In this document: piece after piece, positions 25,060-34,659 of the stretch
Layout of the letters: each line of letters begins with the position of its first letter
Numbering within the stretch: the stretch's first letter is position 1
Source of the DNA: Candidatus Poribacteria bacterium
Lineage (GTDB): Bacteria; Poribacteria; WGA-4E; B28-G17
Length of the DNA stretch: 56,809 bases
Direction: 5' to 3'
Assembly: GCA_021162805.1 (NCBI GenBank)
Contig: JAGGXZ010000139.1
Span: 1 to 56,809, forward strand
The notes under the pieces: generated by a model
Databases searched by the model: none
Seen by the model: only the letters and a program-made list of their open reading frames with translations
Told to the model about the DNA's origin: nothing
Program-made: the position numbers and the translations under genes

Positions 25060-28000
25060 CGCTAACCTCTGTCGGGCCGTTGAACTTCGCAGGCTGTGCC
25101 TCTTCGAGGCTCGGTCTCGGGCCGAGGATCTCCTCGATCTCCTTGGCGTCGAGCACCTCCTTCTCCAGCAAAGCTTCGGCCAGCCTTTTGAGCTTGTCCA
25201 TGTTGTTTTGGATTATGCCTTTCGCCCTGTCATAACATTCGTTTATTATCCGCTTCACCTCGTTATCTATCTCAAGTGCCGTTCGCTCGCTATAATCCTT
25301 ATGTCTTGCCAACTCCTTACCCAAGAAGATCTGTTCCTCCCGTTTGCCGAAGGTAACCGGTCCGAGTTTCTCGCTCATCCCCCATTCACATACCATCTTT
25401 CTCGCCAGCTCCGTTGCCCTTTCAAAATCGTCCTTTGCGCCTGTGGTCGGATCGCCGAATATCAGCTCCTCCGCGACGCGCCCTGCAAGACGTGTGGTTA
25501 TCTCGGCCAGCAGATATCTCTTGCCGTAGTTGTGCCTCTCCTCCAAGGGTAACTTCTGGGTGATGCCAAGGGCCCTTCCTCGGGGGATAATACTGCACTT
25601 ATAATTCGGGTCTCCTTCGGGCAGCAGATGTGAGACCAAGGCGTGACCTGCCTCGTGGTAGGCGATAACCCTTTTCTCCTTATCGCTTATCAGCATGCTT
25701 CTCCTTTCGGGCCCCATCATCACCTTATCCTTGGCCTCCTCAAGGCACTCCATATCCACGAACTCCTTGTTCTTTCGGGCAGCTATAAGAGCCGCTTCGT
25801 TGACCATGTTCTCGATGTCGGCTCCGGAGAAATAGGGTGTTCCCTTTGCCAGGATTTCAATATTATCCCAGACCTCCGGTGCCGTTCTGACGTTCTTCAG
25901 GTGTATCTTGAAGATCTCAGCCCTACCCTTCACATCGGGCAGATCGACGACGATCTGTCTGTCGAATCTTCCCGGCCTCAGGAGCGCCGGATCAAGTATA
26001 TCCGGTCTGTTCGTGGCCGCGATGACGATCACGCCTTCGGAGGAGTCAAACCCGCTCATCTCGACGAGCAATTGGTTGAGCGTCTGTTCCCTCTCATCAT
26101 GCCCCCCGCCGATACCTGCTCCCCTGTATCTGCCGACGGCATCGAGCTCATCGATAAAGATTATGGCAGGTGCGTTCTTCCTGCCGGTTTCAAAGAGATC
26201 TCTCACACGACTGTTGTGAAGCAATATGGGTTTTTCACCGCCGAAGAACGCCTCATTTTCACACCCACATAGGTCATAGACATATCCATCATACGGCATA
26301 GCCACAACTTCCCTAACGATCGGGCTCTTCCATTGGTTGGGTATATCCGGCTCTTCATCCGCCAGCGGGTTACACGTTTTTCCTATTATAAGCCTCCAGT
26401 ATTTACCTCCAGGAAGCGGCTTACTTTTAATGATACGCCCTGGTTTTTGGTTCATCTCCTGGATCCCAACGGCGATACCATGCATTGAACACAACCATGC
26501 TAACTCGAGAATTAGCTGACGACTGGCGGAAGTAACGGAGAGTTTCCCCTCTTTGGTGGTATAGCCATCTCCGAGCACGTAACCTTCGAGGTACGACCTG
26601 AAATATTCGAACGGTAGATCCCATAGTATCTCAGGGATATGTTTGTTTCTGCTGCCGTTTCCACAAAGCGTGGCGAAAAACCTGCCGAGAGGAGCAGAAT
26701 GATAGGTGATGCGTACCGTGTTATCCGTCGTCTCAGTAAGCTTCGGCTCCAGATTGAATATCTTTTTCACCAGGTGAATCAAATCGAGATGTAGTTCCGT
26801 CTCGTGTTTGCCGAAGATGAATTCCACGAATTGGCCCGGGGACCTCCCCTCAGCGGTGTAATATCCCAGAAGCTTCATTAGAGCCGGTGTAACGGTCACT
26901 TTCTCCGGGAGGCCGATCTCAAAGGATCTATAGGTCAAGGGGCGTGGAATATGAACTCCCCTCTGCCAATTTCCTACGGTCGCCTGCGATACGCCTATGA
27001 TCTGAGCTATTTGGCGTTGAGACATGTCCTCAGCATGTTCTAAAGCGAACTTATACTTCTCAGCAAATTCAAACTTCTCCTCAGCGACCAGCAACACTAC
27101 AGGCTCTTCAGCTGGTTCAAACCTATGAGCTCTAACATGGTGAGGGGTACCATATTCCGGGGAGTGTTTTCCTCTCACCTTGAACGGCAGTGAGACCAAT
27201 ACATCACCGGGCTTAAGATCACGCGTGGGTTTAGCTATAATACCGTTGCGGGTTCGGACGAACACGCTATGATCGCCCGTTGTTCTCACCTTACCTCCGA
27301 GATATCGGATTTCATAGATTTCATTTACCTTGTGGCGATATACCCCATAGACACTCTTCCAGGCGCTGCACCCGAAGAACCTTTTAGACGATCCCTTAAA
27401 CTTGGATTCTTTCTCCTCGAAACCTAAAGTTTGAACGCCCTTAACTGGAACGATAAATCCCTCTTCGCCATCCCGGTAGAACTGATCTACGAACTCGCCT
27501 ATAGGCATCAACCTGGTACCCCGTTCCGATCGAATCAACACGGGGGTATCCCCTGTGACGGATGCTCCCACACCTACAAACATCTCCACGAAATCGGAGC
27601 CGCTTATGCTGAAGAAGGGAACACCGGCTTCGCCCGCCACAGCACGTGCGAGCAGGGTGTTGTGCGAGATAAATCCATTCGAAATAAAGGAATGATCGGT
27701 GGGAACGGTGAAATCGTAGACATCTGCATAACCATATTCGATAGATTGAACCGGGGAGAAGAACAGATCGATACTTGCTAATCGCGAGAGATATTCCACT
27801 TCATCCTTGCGAACTATATCTCCGAAGGCCTGCACGAATTCCTTTAGTGTATTGCGGGAAACGCGGCCTCGATCTCGCACTTTATCAATAAGCGCTGCCA
27901 ATCGACTTGTGCTTCTTCCGGATAAGCTAAGCTCCTTCCAGCATTCAACGAGTATATCGCTGATGTTGTAAAATAGGTCCACATTTGTGTTGGTTCCAAC

Positions 28001-29473
28001 GTTTGCCCTCTGCAGATATTCATCCATCAATTTCTGTTTACGCTTCAGCCTAAACCCGATCTCTCTGGCGAATTTGGGCAGATAAACACCGGAGATGGTT
28101 ATCTCATAAACCCTGTGCGGATGGTTTCGGCCAACCTCGGATTTGACGCGAAGCTTGGGAACGATACCAATGTTCAACAGCATCGCTGTTACTTGATCGG
28201 CCAACCTCTTGCTCGTCGTGCTGTAACCGAAGGCATACCGCTGGAAGTAACCGTCAGCGTCAAACAATCCCTGAAGGAACGATATCTGCACCTCTTTAGG
28301 AGCTTGTAGAACGGTGTCGGGAACTGATTTGTCATCCGCTATCTCCGCATCCTGAGTCGTTAACTCAACTCGGTTGCTTACGCTCATATTGCCATCGCCC
28401 GTCAGCAATCCCATCAGATAAGCCTGCTCCTCATCCACTTCGCTCGAATGGCCGAAGATTTGAGTGTTAAATTTAATCGCTGCGATGTCCCCCTCTTTAA
28501 GCTCGGAGAGCGGTCGGAATTCCAACCTCCCATCCTCGTTCATCATGATGATGGGGTGTTCCGGAGTACCTTCAATCGTCACCCCCTGTTTCAGCGTAAT
28601 CCGGATCGTAGGTTGTTTCCCAAGATGATACCAATGCGACGCCCGATTAACTTTGGGCTTCAACGTATTCAGATCTATCGTAGGAAGATAAGCCCCTTCA
28701 ACCATATTTGTATGGGGATCAACCCAGAAATACCTCGGAATATCCTGTATCTCAATTAGACCTTTATTGGTAAGAATGAGGGTATCACCTACGACGCATT
28801 TCCCTGTGCCGGGGGGACCGACCAGAAGCACGCCTTTTGGTATCCTTCCGCCGAGACGCTGATATTTCTTCGGATCTCTGAGGAAATCCACTACCTCTCG
28901 TAGCTCCTCCTTCGCCTCCTCGCATCCGGCCACGTCATCGAAGGTTTTCTTCGGATGCGATTCGCTGAACCTTTTGGCTCTGCTCTTGCCGAAGGAGAGG
29001 GCTTTGTTTCCCGCCCCCTGCATCTGTCTGGAGATGAAGATCATGACGGCTATGAACAACACCACAGGGAGAAGGCCGCTGAGGAGCATCGTCAGCCACT
29101 GAGGGAAGTGCGAGGAAGGCTCTATGTAGAAGGTCACACCGTATTTCAACAGCTCCTCCTCAAGCGGATAGTTGGAGAACGGATCCCTCGGTATCCTGAA
29201 CCTCTCAAACGGCCTGGACTCTATGACCTGCCTTCCCTGAACGGGGAGATACTGCGGTTCGGTGAACTCCCCCTCGATCCACTCCTTACCTATATATACC
29301 CTCGCTACCTTCCCCTGTTCGATGAGCTTATGAAATTCACTGAAGGGAAGGTTATCGTATGTCTGAGCTTTTTGAGGTCTAAGTATCTGATAGGATGCGA
29401 AGACGAGAATAGATACCAGAATGAGCCAAACAAGCATCCCTCTGGCATTTCTGTTCACGAGAAATCCCCTCAC
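25034..29473 (-). CDS. ftsH: FtsH membrane protease interrupted by two inteins
   Basis: ATP-dependent zinc metalloprotease that degrades membrane and short-lived proteins. The 1479-residue product contains 649 residues of FtsH and two inteins of 380 and 450 residues. FtsH parts in order: membrane helix (13-30), periplasmic domain, second helix (132-148), AAA domain with GPPGTGK (residues 219-225) then intein 1 (226-605), 32 residues ending in the pore motif MFVGVGA, intein 2 (638-1087), then [22 protein letters not shown], the SRH region, and the protease domain with HEAGH (1273-1277) and a later aspartate. Both inteins must splice out for a working enzyme. The first GTG is at 29473; a GTG at 29458, six to seven bases after GAGGGG, may be the true start. 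A good promoter lies upstream. It overlaps folP. Confidence 0.95.
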   Translation of the reverse strand: MRGFLVNRNARGMLVWLILVSILVFASYQILRPQKAQTYDNLPFSEFHKLIEQGKVARVYIGKEWIEGEFTEPQYLPVQGRQVIESRPFERFRIPRDPFSNYPLEEELLKYGVTFYIEPSSHFPQWLTMLLSGLLPVVLFIAVMIFISRQMQGAGNKALSFGKSRAKRFSESHPKKTFDDVAGCEEAKEELREVVDFLRDPKKYQRLGGRIPKGVLLVGPPGTGKCVVGDTLILTNKGLIEIQDIPRYFWVDPHTNMVEGAYLPTIDLNTLKPKVNRASHWYHLGKQPTIRITLKQGVTIEGTPEHPIIMMNEDGRLEFRPLSELKEGDIAAIKFNTQIFGHSSEVDEEQAYLMGLLTGDGNMSVSNRVELTTQDAEIADDKSVPDTVLQAPKEVQISFLQGLFDADGYFQRYAFGYSTTSKRLADQVTAMLLNIGIVPKLRVKSEVGRNHPHRVYEITISGVYLPKFAREIGFRLKRKQKLMDEYLQRANVGTNTNVDLFYNISDILVECWKELSLSGRSTSRLAALIDKVRDRGRVSRNTLKEFVQAFGDIVRKDEVEYLSRLASIDLFFSPVQSIEYGYADVYDFTVPTDHSFISNGFISHNTLLARAVAGEAGVPFFSISGSDFVEMFVGVGASVTGDTPVLIRSERGTRLMPIGEFVDQFYRDGEEGFIVPVKGVQTLGFEEKESKFKGSSKRFFGCSAWKSVYGVYRHKVNEIYEIRYLGGKVRTTGDHSVFVRTRNGIIAKPTRDLKPGDVLVSLPFKVRGKHSPEYGTPHHVRAHRFEPAEEPVVLLVAEEKFEFAEKYKFALEHAEDMSQRQIAQIIGVSQATVGNWQRGVHIPRPLTYRSFEIGLPEKVTVTPALMKLLGYYTAEGRSPGQFVEFIFGKHETELHLDLIHLVKKIFNLEPKLTETTDNTVRITYHSAPLGRFFATLCGNGSRNKHIPEILWDLPFEYFRSYLEGYVLGDGYTTKEGKLSVTSASRQLILELAWLCSMHGIAVGIQEMNQKPGRIIKSKPLPGGKYWRLIIGKTCNPLADEEPDIPNQWKSPIVREVVAMPYDGYVYDLCGCENEAFFGGEKPILLHNSRVRDLFETGRKNAPAIIFIDELDAVGRYRGAGIGGGHDEREQTLNQLLVEMSGFDSSEGVIVIAATNRPDILDPALLRPGRFDRQIVVDLPDVKGRAEIFKIHLKNVRTAPEVWDNIEILAKGTPYFSGADIENMVNEAALIAARKNKEFVDMECLEEAKDKVMMGPERRSMLISDKEKRVIAYHEAGHALVSHLLPEGDPNYKCSIIPRGRALGITQKLPLEERHNYGKRYLLAEITTRLAGRVAEELIFGDPTTGAKDDFERATELARKMVCEWGMSEKLGPVTFGKREEQIFLGKELARHKDYSERTALEIDNEVKRIINECYDRAKGIIQNNMDKLKRLAEALLEKEVLDAKEIEEILGPRPSLEEAQPAKFNGPTEVSDEGKGSEA
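26213..27562 (-). other. Intein 2 in FtsH, beside the pore-loop motif, with DOD endonuclease and helix-turn-helix
   Basis: A 450-residue intein between FVGVGA and SRVRDLF. It starts with serine ([10 protein letters not shown], block A), has block B with [12 protein letters not shown] (T-x-x-H), an inserted helix-turn-helix ([19 protein letters not shown]), LAGLIDADG-type motifs LLGYYTAEG and LEGYVLGDG about 95 residues apart, block F with [16 protein letters not shown], and ends LLHN with serine as the +1 residue. Ser1, TxxH, final His-Asn and Ser+1 are all present, so splicing looks competent. The spacing of the endonuclease motifs is normal, so the endonuclease may be active. Confidence 0.93.
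27659..28798 (-). other. Intein 1 in FtsH Walker A, with shortened DOD endonuclease
   Basis: A 380-residue intein inserted after the lysine of GPPGTGK, directly before the threonine of the ATP-binding loop. It begins [13 protein letters not shown] (block A, Cys1), has block B with [10 protein letters not shown] (T-x-x-H), DOD motifs MGLLTGDG and LQGLFDADG, and block F with [16 protein letters not shown] ending ISHN, with threonine as the +1 residue. All splicing residues are present. The two DOD motifs are only about 47 residues apart, roughly half the usual distance, so part of the homing endonuclease is missing and it is probably inactive. Confidence 0.93.
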
Positions 29474-29498
29474 AATCCTGATAAGAGATTACAGTTTC

Positions 29499-29527
29499 AG
29501 TATACCATACCAGATCGTCGGTAGCAA
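29499..29527 (-). promoter_or_regulatory. Sigma-70-type promoter for ftsH
   Basis: On the minus strand TTGCTA (29522-29527) and TATACT (29499-29504) are 17 bases apart, immediately after the uvrD stop at 29530. This gives ftsH and the genes after it (folP, cdaA, ybbR) their own start, besides any read-through from uvrD. Confidence 0.6.
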
Positions 29528-29529
29528 GG

Positions 29530-31872
29530 TTAATTTGAAACCCCGATCCTCACCACCTCGCAGATCTCTCCGCGGCCTTCAAACCCTTCTAAGATCTCCT
29601 TTATGAAGGTCCGCTCCTTTAAGTTGAGCGATGGAGTGGTTATATAAAGTTTCTCCTTCGCTCTTGTCAACGCCACGTACCAGATCCGCCTCTCCTCTCT
29701 CAGTTGCTTTTCCCTCTCGATCCTCCAGTGGTTCTTTATCCCGATCTCATCGTATACGCTTAGGAGTCTTTCCCTGGAATCAACGTATGGATCCAATTTA
29801 AAGGGTCTTTGGCCATCCACCTTGGTGTTTATCAGCAGGCCGTCCTCCTCATCGAACATCAGCTTCGGTATCTTGGACTGTGCGGGGAAGATCCTCTCCT
29901 TGGCGTTGACCACGAAGACCACGTCGAATTCCAGCCCCTTGGCCTGATGAACGGTCATGATCCGCACCACCTCCTCCATTTCCACCTCAGCTTCTTCCTC
30001 CCCGATCTCCCTTTCGACGGAAAACTGGATGTAACTGATGAAATCCTCAAGCCTCTGCCATCCGCCGACTGCCGTCCGACGTTGGATGTTTTTGGCCTCA
30101 AATCTCCCTGCCAGATGCAGGATCTTCCGCAGATTAGCGGCCACCCTGATCGATTCGCTCTCCGAAAGCCTTTCCAACAACAAGCTGTATCCGCTCAACT
30201 CGATAACCCATTTGGCGATTCGGTATACCGAGACATTTTCCTCCTTTATCAGCCGGCTGAGGTCGATCAGCGTGTGTCGAAGCCTCACCAGCCGCTCGGC
30301 TATGTCCCGTCCGAACTCCTCGTTTAACCTTACGGGATCGGAGATAGCGCGGAAGAAGGACTCGGGATCGATCCTTCTGAGTCTGTATATCGATTCGTCA
30401 TTTAAGCTCACGGCGGGGGATTTAAACGCTCTGATCATCGCCTGATCATCGTTTGGATCGAGGCAAAGCCTCAGATAACAGACTATATCCTTGATCTCCT
30501 CCCTGTCATAGAATCCCACGCCTCCGACGGTCAGGTATGGGATCTGCTCCCTCCTTAAGGCGTCTTCATAGGCTTTGGCATGTTTCACGCTTCGCATGAG
30601 TATGGCGATCTCGTTCGGTTTGACCTCCTTCTCTATCAGATCCCGGATCGACCGGGCGATGAACTCCGCCTCAGAGGTTCTGTCGGGTGCTATGACGATT
30701 TGGACCTGTGGTTGATTGGCGTAACCTTTAAGCTCGGGTTCTAGTTTGACGGCCCTTAGGGCGAAATTCGGGTCGAGCGTTATGGAATGATGGGCGACTT
30801 CGAGGATTTCGCCGTAAGATCTGTAGTTTTTGGTGATATCCAGCGATTTCCCCCCCCACTCCTCCGCTCGAAAATCCTCGACGTTCTCCACCCTTGCATC
30901 CCGCCAACCGTAGATGGATTGTTTGTCATCGCCCACCACCGTCACGTTGGACATCCTCTCATCGGCCGCCAGCAGTTTCAGCAGCTTAAATTGTGCCTCG
31001 TTGGTATCCTGAAACTCATCCACAAGGATGTATCTGAACTGAGATCTATATTTCTCCCTTATCCGATCGTTTTCCGAGAGCAGATCGTATGCCCTGAAGA
31101 TGAGGTCGGCGAAGTCGAGCCTGTCCTCCTCCGCAAGCCTTCGCTGATATTCGCTGTAGATCAAGTATATCACCTCTTCCATCTCTCTCTCATATCTCAG
31201 CTGATCTTCCACAGGTTTAAGCCTTCTTGAAAGCGCATCTCGGGTTCGATCTGGCATTTCCTCTACCAGGTCCGATTCTCGCAGTCTGTGCAGTTTATCC
31301 CTGAAGTTGCTTCTTCCCGAAGCCGACATCCTTTTGAAATCCTCCGGGGATATCAACCTATCCTTGAGGTGGAGGATGAAATTGAAGAGGTGCCTGTAAA
31401 ATAGATCAGTATCGGTGAAATCGATATTAGGGTATTCCTCTGGGCTGAAGGGTATACGGAGGTTAAAGAGATCATCCACCACATGGTGGAAGAGCAGCCT
31501 CGCCTCCAGCTCATCCATAACCTCGAACTCGGGATCCAGCCCGGCCTCGAAGGCGTTCTCCCTAAGCACCCTACCGCAGAAGGAATGGAAGGTGCTGACC
31601 CAAAGTCCCGTGAAATCCAGCGGGTTCTTTATGATCCCTTCCTCCCTGGCCAATCTGATGATCCTGCCGGCCATCTCATCGGCGGCTTTGTTGGTGAAGG
31701 TCAACGCGAGGATATTGTGCGGTTTGAGATCGGGATGGTCTTTCAGAAGTCGGACGAACCGGTGTGTGAGGATGGTAGTCTTGCCCGTCCCAGCCCCGGC
31801 GATCACCTTCAGGGGTGAATCGATCGGGTGTGTTATGGCCTCCTGTTGTTGGGGATTAGGTTTGAGCCTCAT
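29530..31872 (-). CDS. UvrD/PcrA-type superfamily 1 DNA helicase
   Basis: A 780-residue ATP-dependent 3'-5' helicase for DNA repair and replication restart. It has the complete motif set: an N-terminal Q-motif LNPQQ variant (KPNPQQQEAI), Walker A AGAGTGKTT, TFTNKAADEM, YILVDEFQDTN, GDDKQSIYGWRDA, LTKNYRS-like ITKNYRSYGE, TVHQAKGLEFDVVFVV and VALTRAKEKLY. The length fits UvrD or PcrA; which of the two cannot be said. It is the first gene of the leftward cluster, with a promoter at 31913-31942 and AAGGTG before the ATG. It diverges from fmt. Confidence 0.95.
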   Translation of the reverse strand: MRLKPNPQQQEAITHPIDSPLKVIAGAGTGKTTILTHRFVRLLKDHPDLKPHNILALTFTNKAADEMAGRIIRLAREEGIIKNPLDFTGLWVSTFHSFCGRVLRENAFEAGLDPEFEVMDELEARLLFHHVVDDLFNLRIPFSPEEYPNIDFTDTDLFYRHLFNFILHLKDRLISPEDFKRMSASGRSNFRDKLHRLRESDLVEEMPDRTRDALSRRLKPVEDQLRYEREMEEVIYLIYSEYQRRLAEEDRLDFADLIFRAYDLLSENDRIREKYRSQFRYILVDEFQDTNEAQFKLLKLLAADERMSNVTVVGDDKQSIYGWRDARVENVEDFRAEEWGGKSLDITKNYRSYGEILEVAHHSITLDPNFALRAVKLEPELKGYANQPQVQIVIAPDRTSEAEFIARSIRDLIEKEVKPNEIAILMRSVKHAKAYEDALRREQIPYLTVGGVGFYDREEIKDIVCYLRLCLDPNDDQAMIRAFKSPAVSLNDESIYRLRRIDPESFFRAISDPVRLNEEFGRDIAERLVRLRHTLIDLSRLIKEENVSVYRIAKWVIELSGYSLLLERLSESESIRVAANLRKILHLAGRFEAKNIQRRTAVGGWQRLEDFISYIQFSVEREIGEEEAEVEMEEVVRIMTVHQAKGLEFDVVFVVNAKERIFPAQSKIPKLMFDEEDGLLINTKVDGQRPFKLDPYVDSRERLLSVYDEIGIKNHWRIEREKQLREERRIWYVALTRAKEKLYITTPSLNLKERTFIKEILEGFEGRGEICEVVRIGVSN

Positions 31873-31912
31873 GATTTTTTCACCTTTATAAGGGCCTCAC
31901 CTACTCGGAGAT

Positions 31913-31942
31913 ATTATCTTACATTGGGCAAACGACGGTCAA
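31913..31942 (-). promoter_or_regulatory. Candidate promoter for uvrD
   Basis: On the minus strand TTGACC (31937-31942) and GATAAT (31913-31918) are 18 bases apart, about 41 bases before the uvrD ATG. It is back to back with the fmt promoter, with about ten bases between the two -35 elements. Confidence 0.55.
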
Positions 31943-31952
31943 GTATATCCGC

Positions 31953-31981
31953 TTGACATGCTCACCGCTCTAAGGTATAGT
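31953..31981 (+). promoter_or_regulatory. Sigma-70-type promoter for fmt-PASTA-rpe
   Basis: A perfect TTGACA (31953-31958), 17 bases, then TATAGT (31976-31981), about 44 bases before the fmt ATG. This is one of the best promoter matches in the window. Confidence 0.75.
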
Positions 31982-32024
31982 ATCTTCGCCATTCCAACCA
32001 GAAAAAGGAGGATGCAACCGGGCG

Positions 32025-32975
32025 ATGCTGAAGATCATCTTCATGGGAACCCCGAAATTTGCCCTCCCTTCGCTTAAAGCTCTGTATGAATCGGATTTCA
32101 TCGAGATACTTTCCGTCGTAACGAAGCCGGATGAGCCTAGGGGACGGGGGATGAGACATATGCCGCCTCCCATAAAAACGGCGGCCGAGAAACTCGGATT
32201 AAAGGTATATCAGCCGAAAAGGGTTTCCTCTCCTAAGTTCATCCCGAAACTCAGAGAGATGGCGCCTGATGTGATCGTGGTCGTGGCGTATGGACAGATA
32301 CTTAAGCCGGAAGTTCTCGAGATTCCCCTCAAAGGATGTGTGAATCTTCATCCCTCACTCTTGCCCAGATATCGAGGTCCCGCTCCGATCCAGTGGGCCA
32401 TAATCAACGGGGAGGAGGAGACGGGTGTGACGGTGATGTTCTTAGATGAGGGGGAGGACACGGGCGATATAATCGCACAGAGACGGGTGAGGATCGGTGA
32501 AGGTGACACCGCTGAAACCCTACACGACCGGCTTTCACAGATCGGTGCGCAGCTTCTGGTTGAGGTGCTGAGAGATATGGATCGAGGGAAGGTGAGTCGA
32601 CGGAGACAGGATCATGCCCAGGCCACCTATGCCCCTAAGCTGAAAAAGGAGGATGGCCATATAGATTGGACGGCGGATTCCGCTCGGATATGTAACCTGA
32701 TCAGGGGAACGAAACCATGGCCCGGCGCATACTCTTACCTCCAGGACGGCAGGATGATCAAAATCCATGAGGCGATCTCCTCCCAACCGGATGAGGGACC
32801 GGAGGTCGATCTGGAACCGGGGCAGATCTACGTCTCACCGCGTAACGATCTCTTCGTTAGAACAGGGGACGGGTGGGTTAGGCTCCTTTCCGTCCAGCCT
32901 GAGGGGAAAAGAAGAATGAGCGGCCCTGATTTTGTAAACGGATACAGGGTCAAAACCGGTGATAGGTTAAGATGA
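32025..32975 (+). CDS. fmt: Methionyl-tRNA formyltransferase
   Basis: Formylates the initiator methionyl-tRNA using 10-formyltetrahydrofolate. The 316-residue protein shows IIFMGTPKFALPSL, VVAYGQILKPEVLEIP, the catalytic-site segment NLHPSLLPRYRGPAPIQWAI with its Asn and His, VTVMFLDEGEDTGDII with the catalytic Asp, and the C-terminal tRNA-binding OB domain with INLIRGTKPWPGAY-like ICNLIRGTKPWPGAYS. The AAGGAG lies 14 bases before the ATG, a little far. It heads an operon with the PASTA gene and rpe, each overlapping the next by four bases. A def gene, often paired with fmt, is not in the window. Confidence 0.96.
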   Translation: MLKIIFMGTPKFALPSLKALYESDFIEILSVVTKPDEPRGRGMRHMPPPIKTAAEKLGLKVYQPKRVSSPKFIPKLREMAPDVIVVVAYGQILKPEVLEIPLKGCVNLHPSLLPRYRGPAPIQWAIINGEEETGVTVMFLDEGEDTGDIIAQRRVRIGEGDTAETLHDRLSQIGAQLLVEVLRDMDRGKVSRRRQDHAQATYAPKLKKEDGHIDWTADSARICNLIRGTKPWPGAYSYLQDGRMIKIHEAISSQPDEGPEVDLEPGQIYVSPRNDLFVRTGDGWVRLLSVQPEGKRRMSGPDFVNGYRVKTGDRLR

Positions 32976-33940
32976 GTGAGGAAGCGCTCGTCAAAGCGGT
33001 GAAGATATCCCTGATATCTCTGGTTCTGATTCTGTTTGTGGGGATGATCTTCGTCTTTATCATCCTTCCCCGCCAGATCAGAGGTAAGGTGGTTGAGGTG
33101 CCTAACGTCGTGGGCAGGAGAGCCGAGGAGGCCGAAAGGAAACTGATCGGCCTGCGGCTTCGTCCCGTTGTAGAGACACGCAGGTTCAGCAACACCGTCC
33201 CCGAAAACCACATCATAGCCCAATCGCCCCAGGCAGGTATGAAGGTTAAACTTGGTGGCAAGGTGAATCTGGTCGTCAGCCTCGGCAGGGATAAGGTGAC
33301 CGTGCCCGATCTCACGGGCAAGATGATAGACGAGGCCGAATCGATGTTAGGCGAGGTGGGTTTAAGGGTGGGGGTGAGATCACGTGTGTATTCGGAAAAG
33401 CCATCCGGGATCATCATAGCCCAGAATCCGCCGCCCAAGAGCGTGGCTGCCAGGGGAGATCCCGTGGATCTGTTGATAAGCGACGGAATCTATCCCGAAC
33501 CCTTGATAATGAACGATCTCAAGGGGATGAAGCTGGAGAAGGCTGAGGAGGCGATCCGGAATAGCGGGCTCTCAATCGGGGAGGTGAGTTTCCAACAGGC
33601 GAAGGATCGTGAGGCGGAGACGATCATCTCGCAGAACCCATCGCCTGGAAGCCCGATCAAGGCGGGGGATAAGGTGGATCTTGTGGTGAGCGTGCCGCAG
33701 GTGAAAAAGAGGCTTTCCTCACGCCCGGTGGTTATAAGGCATATCGTCAATCCCAATGCCGAGGGTGAAGTGCATGTCAGGATCGTAGTGGAGCATCAGC
33801 GGGGGATAGAGAGGCTCGTAGATGGGTATTTCTCCCCAAGCGAGAAGATCGAAAGGCTGGCCTTTGTCGTCGGTAAGGCTGTGGTCAGGATCTATGAGGA
33901 CGATATGGAAAAACCGGTCAAGGAGGAGGTCCTTAGATGA
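32972..33940 (+). CDS. Membrane-anchored PASTA-domain protein without a kinase domain
   Basis: A 322-residue protein with one N-terminal helix (about residues 12-30) and then three PASTA domains (about 40-108, 110-176, 180-247), each with a PNVVG/PDLTG/NDLKG opening and an I-x-x-Q-x-P core (IIAQSPQAG, IIAQNPPPK, IISQNPSPG). A C-terminal basic and beta-rich tail of about 70 residues follows. PASTA domains bind peptidoglycan fragments; they are usually attached to PknB-type kinases or penicillin-binding proteins, but neither is attached here. Stand-alone PASTA genes beside fmt and rpe are common in several phyla. Its role is likely at the cell wall. Confidence 0.92.
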   Translation: MSEEALVKAVKISLISLVLILFVGMIFVFIILPRQIRGKVVEVPNVVGRRAEEAERKLIGLRLRPVVETRRFSNTVPENHIIAQSPQAGMKVKLGGKVNLVVSLGRDKVTVPDLTGKMIDEAESMLGEVGLRVGVRSRVYSEKPSGIIIAQNPPPKSVAARGDPVDLLISDGIYPEPLIMNDLKGMKLEKAEEAIRNSGLSIGEVSFQQAKDREAETIISQNPSPGSPIKAGDKVDLVVSVPQVKKRLSSRPVVIRHIVNPNAEGEVHVRIVVEHQRGIERLVDGYFSPSEKIERLAFVVGKAVVRIYEDDMEKPVKEEVLR

Positions 33941-34659
33941 GGATTCTCATATCACCTTCAATCCTCGCCGCCGACACGGGTAAACTCGAAGATGAGGTGA
34001 GAAGAGTGGAGGAGGCGGGGGCGGATTGGCTTCACATAGATGTCATGGACGGCCACTTCGTGCCGAACCTCTCCTTCGGCCCGAAGGTGGTATCGGATCT
34101 CAGAGGGCGATCGGATCTCCTCTTCGATGTCCATCTTATGGTGGATAACCCCCTGGATTTCATAGATCCGTTTGTGGAGGCAGGGGCGGATCTGATCACC
34201 ATACATCTGGAAGCCATATCCTGTGATGAGATCGAACATCTTATCGATGAGGTTAAATCGCGTGGGGTTATGGCCGGGGTGGCGTTGAAACCCGGAACCG
34301 ACTGGCATCCCCTAGAGCCTTTCTTTAAAAGGATGGATCTTATTCTACCTATGACCGTCAACCCCGGCTTCAGCGGTCAGAAGTTATTGGTGGAAGAGCT
34401 AGATAGAATAAGAGAGATAAGTAAAGCCGCATGCAGGATGGGTTCCCCCAGATTCATCCAGGCCGATGGCGGGATCAATCCGCAGAACGTCCATATGGTG
34501 ATCCAGGCGGGAGCGAACGTGATAGTATCTGGCACGGCGATCTTCAAAAGCGGAGATATCGCCAAGGCCATTCGAGATCTTCGAGGAGCGAGTTCCCCTA
34601 TGCGATCTGCTTCGACGATCGAGACGACGTGGAAGTGGCGCAGGGATCAAGGAGAATAG
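33937..34659 (+). CDS. rpe: Ribulose-phosphate 3-epimerase
   Basis: Interconverts ribulose 5-phosphate and xylulose 5-phosphate in the pentose phosphate pathway. The barrel motifs are intact: ISPSILAADTGKLEDEV, WLHIDVMDGHFVPNLSFG, FDVHLMVDNP, TIHLEA, LPMTVNPGFSGQK and QADGGINPQN, so the metal ligands and catalytic aspartates are present. At 240 residues it is about 20 longer than usual; the extra is a C-terminal tail rich in serine and arginine after AIRDLRG. The last 13 bases overlap the convergent endonuclease III-like gene. Confidence 0.96.
   Translation: MRILISPSILAADTGKLEDEVRRVEEAGADWLHIDVMDGHFVPNLSFGPKVVSDLRGRSDLLFDVHLMVDNPLDFIDPFVEAGADLITIHLEAISCDEIEHLIDEVKSRGVMAGVALKPGTDWHPLEPFFKRMDLILPMTVNPGFSGQKLLVEELDRIREISKAACRMGSPRFIQADGGINPQNVHMVIQAGANVIVSGTAIFKSGDIAKAIRDLRGASSPMRSASTIETTWKWRRDQGE

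Noticed and set aside
27431-27781. Plus-strand ORF of 116 codons within ftsH
   Set aside because: It lies opposite intein 1/intein 2 coding sequence, has no ribosome binding site and no recognisable domain; it is a reading-frame shadow of ftsH.
33937-34659. Frameshift suspected at the end of rpe because of its longer tail
   Set aside because: The barrel is complete and the tail simply runs on to a stop; no alternative frame restores a typical ending.
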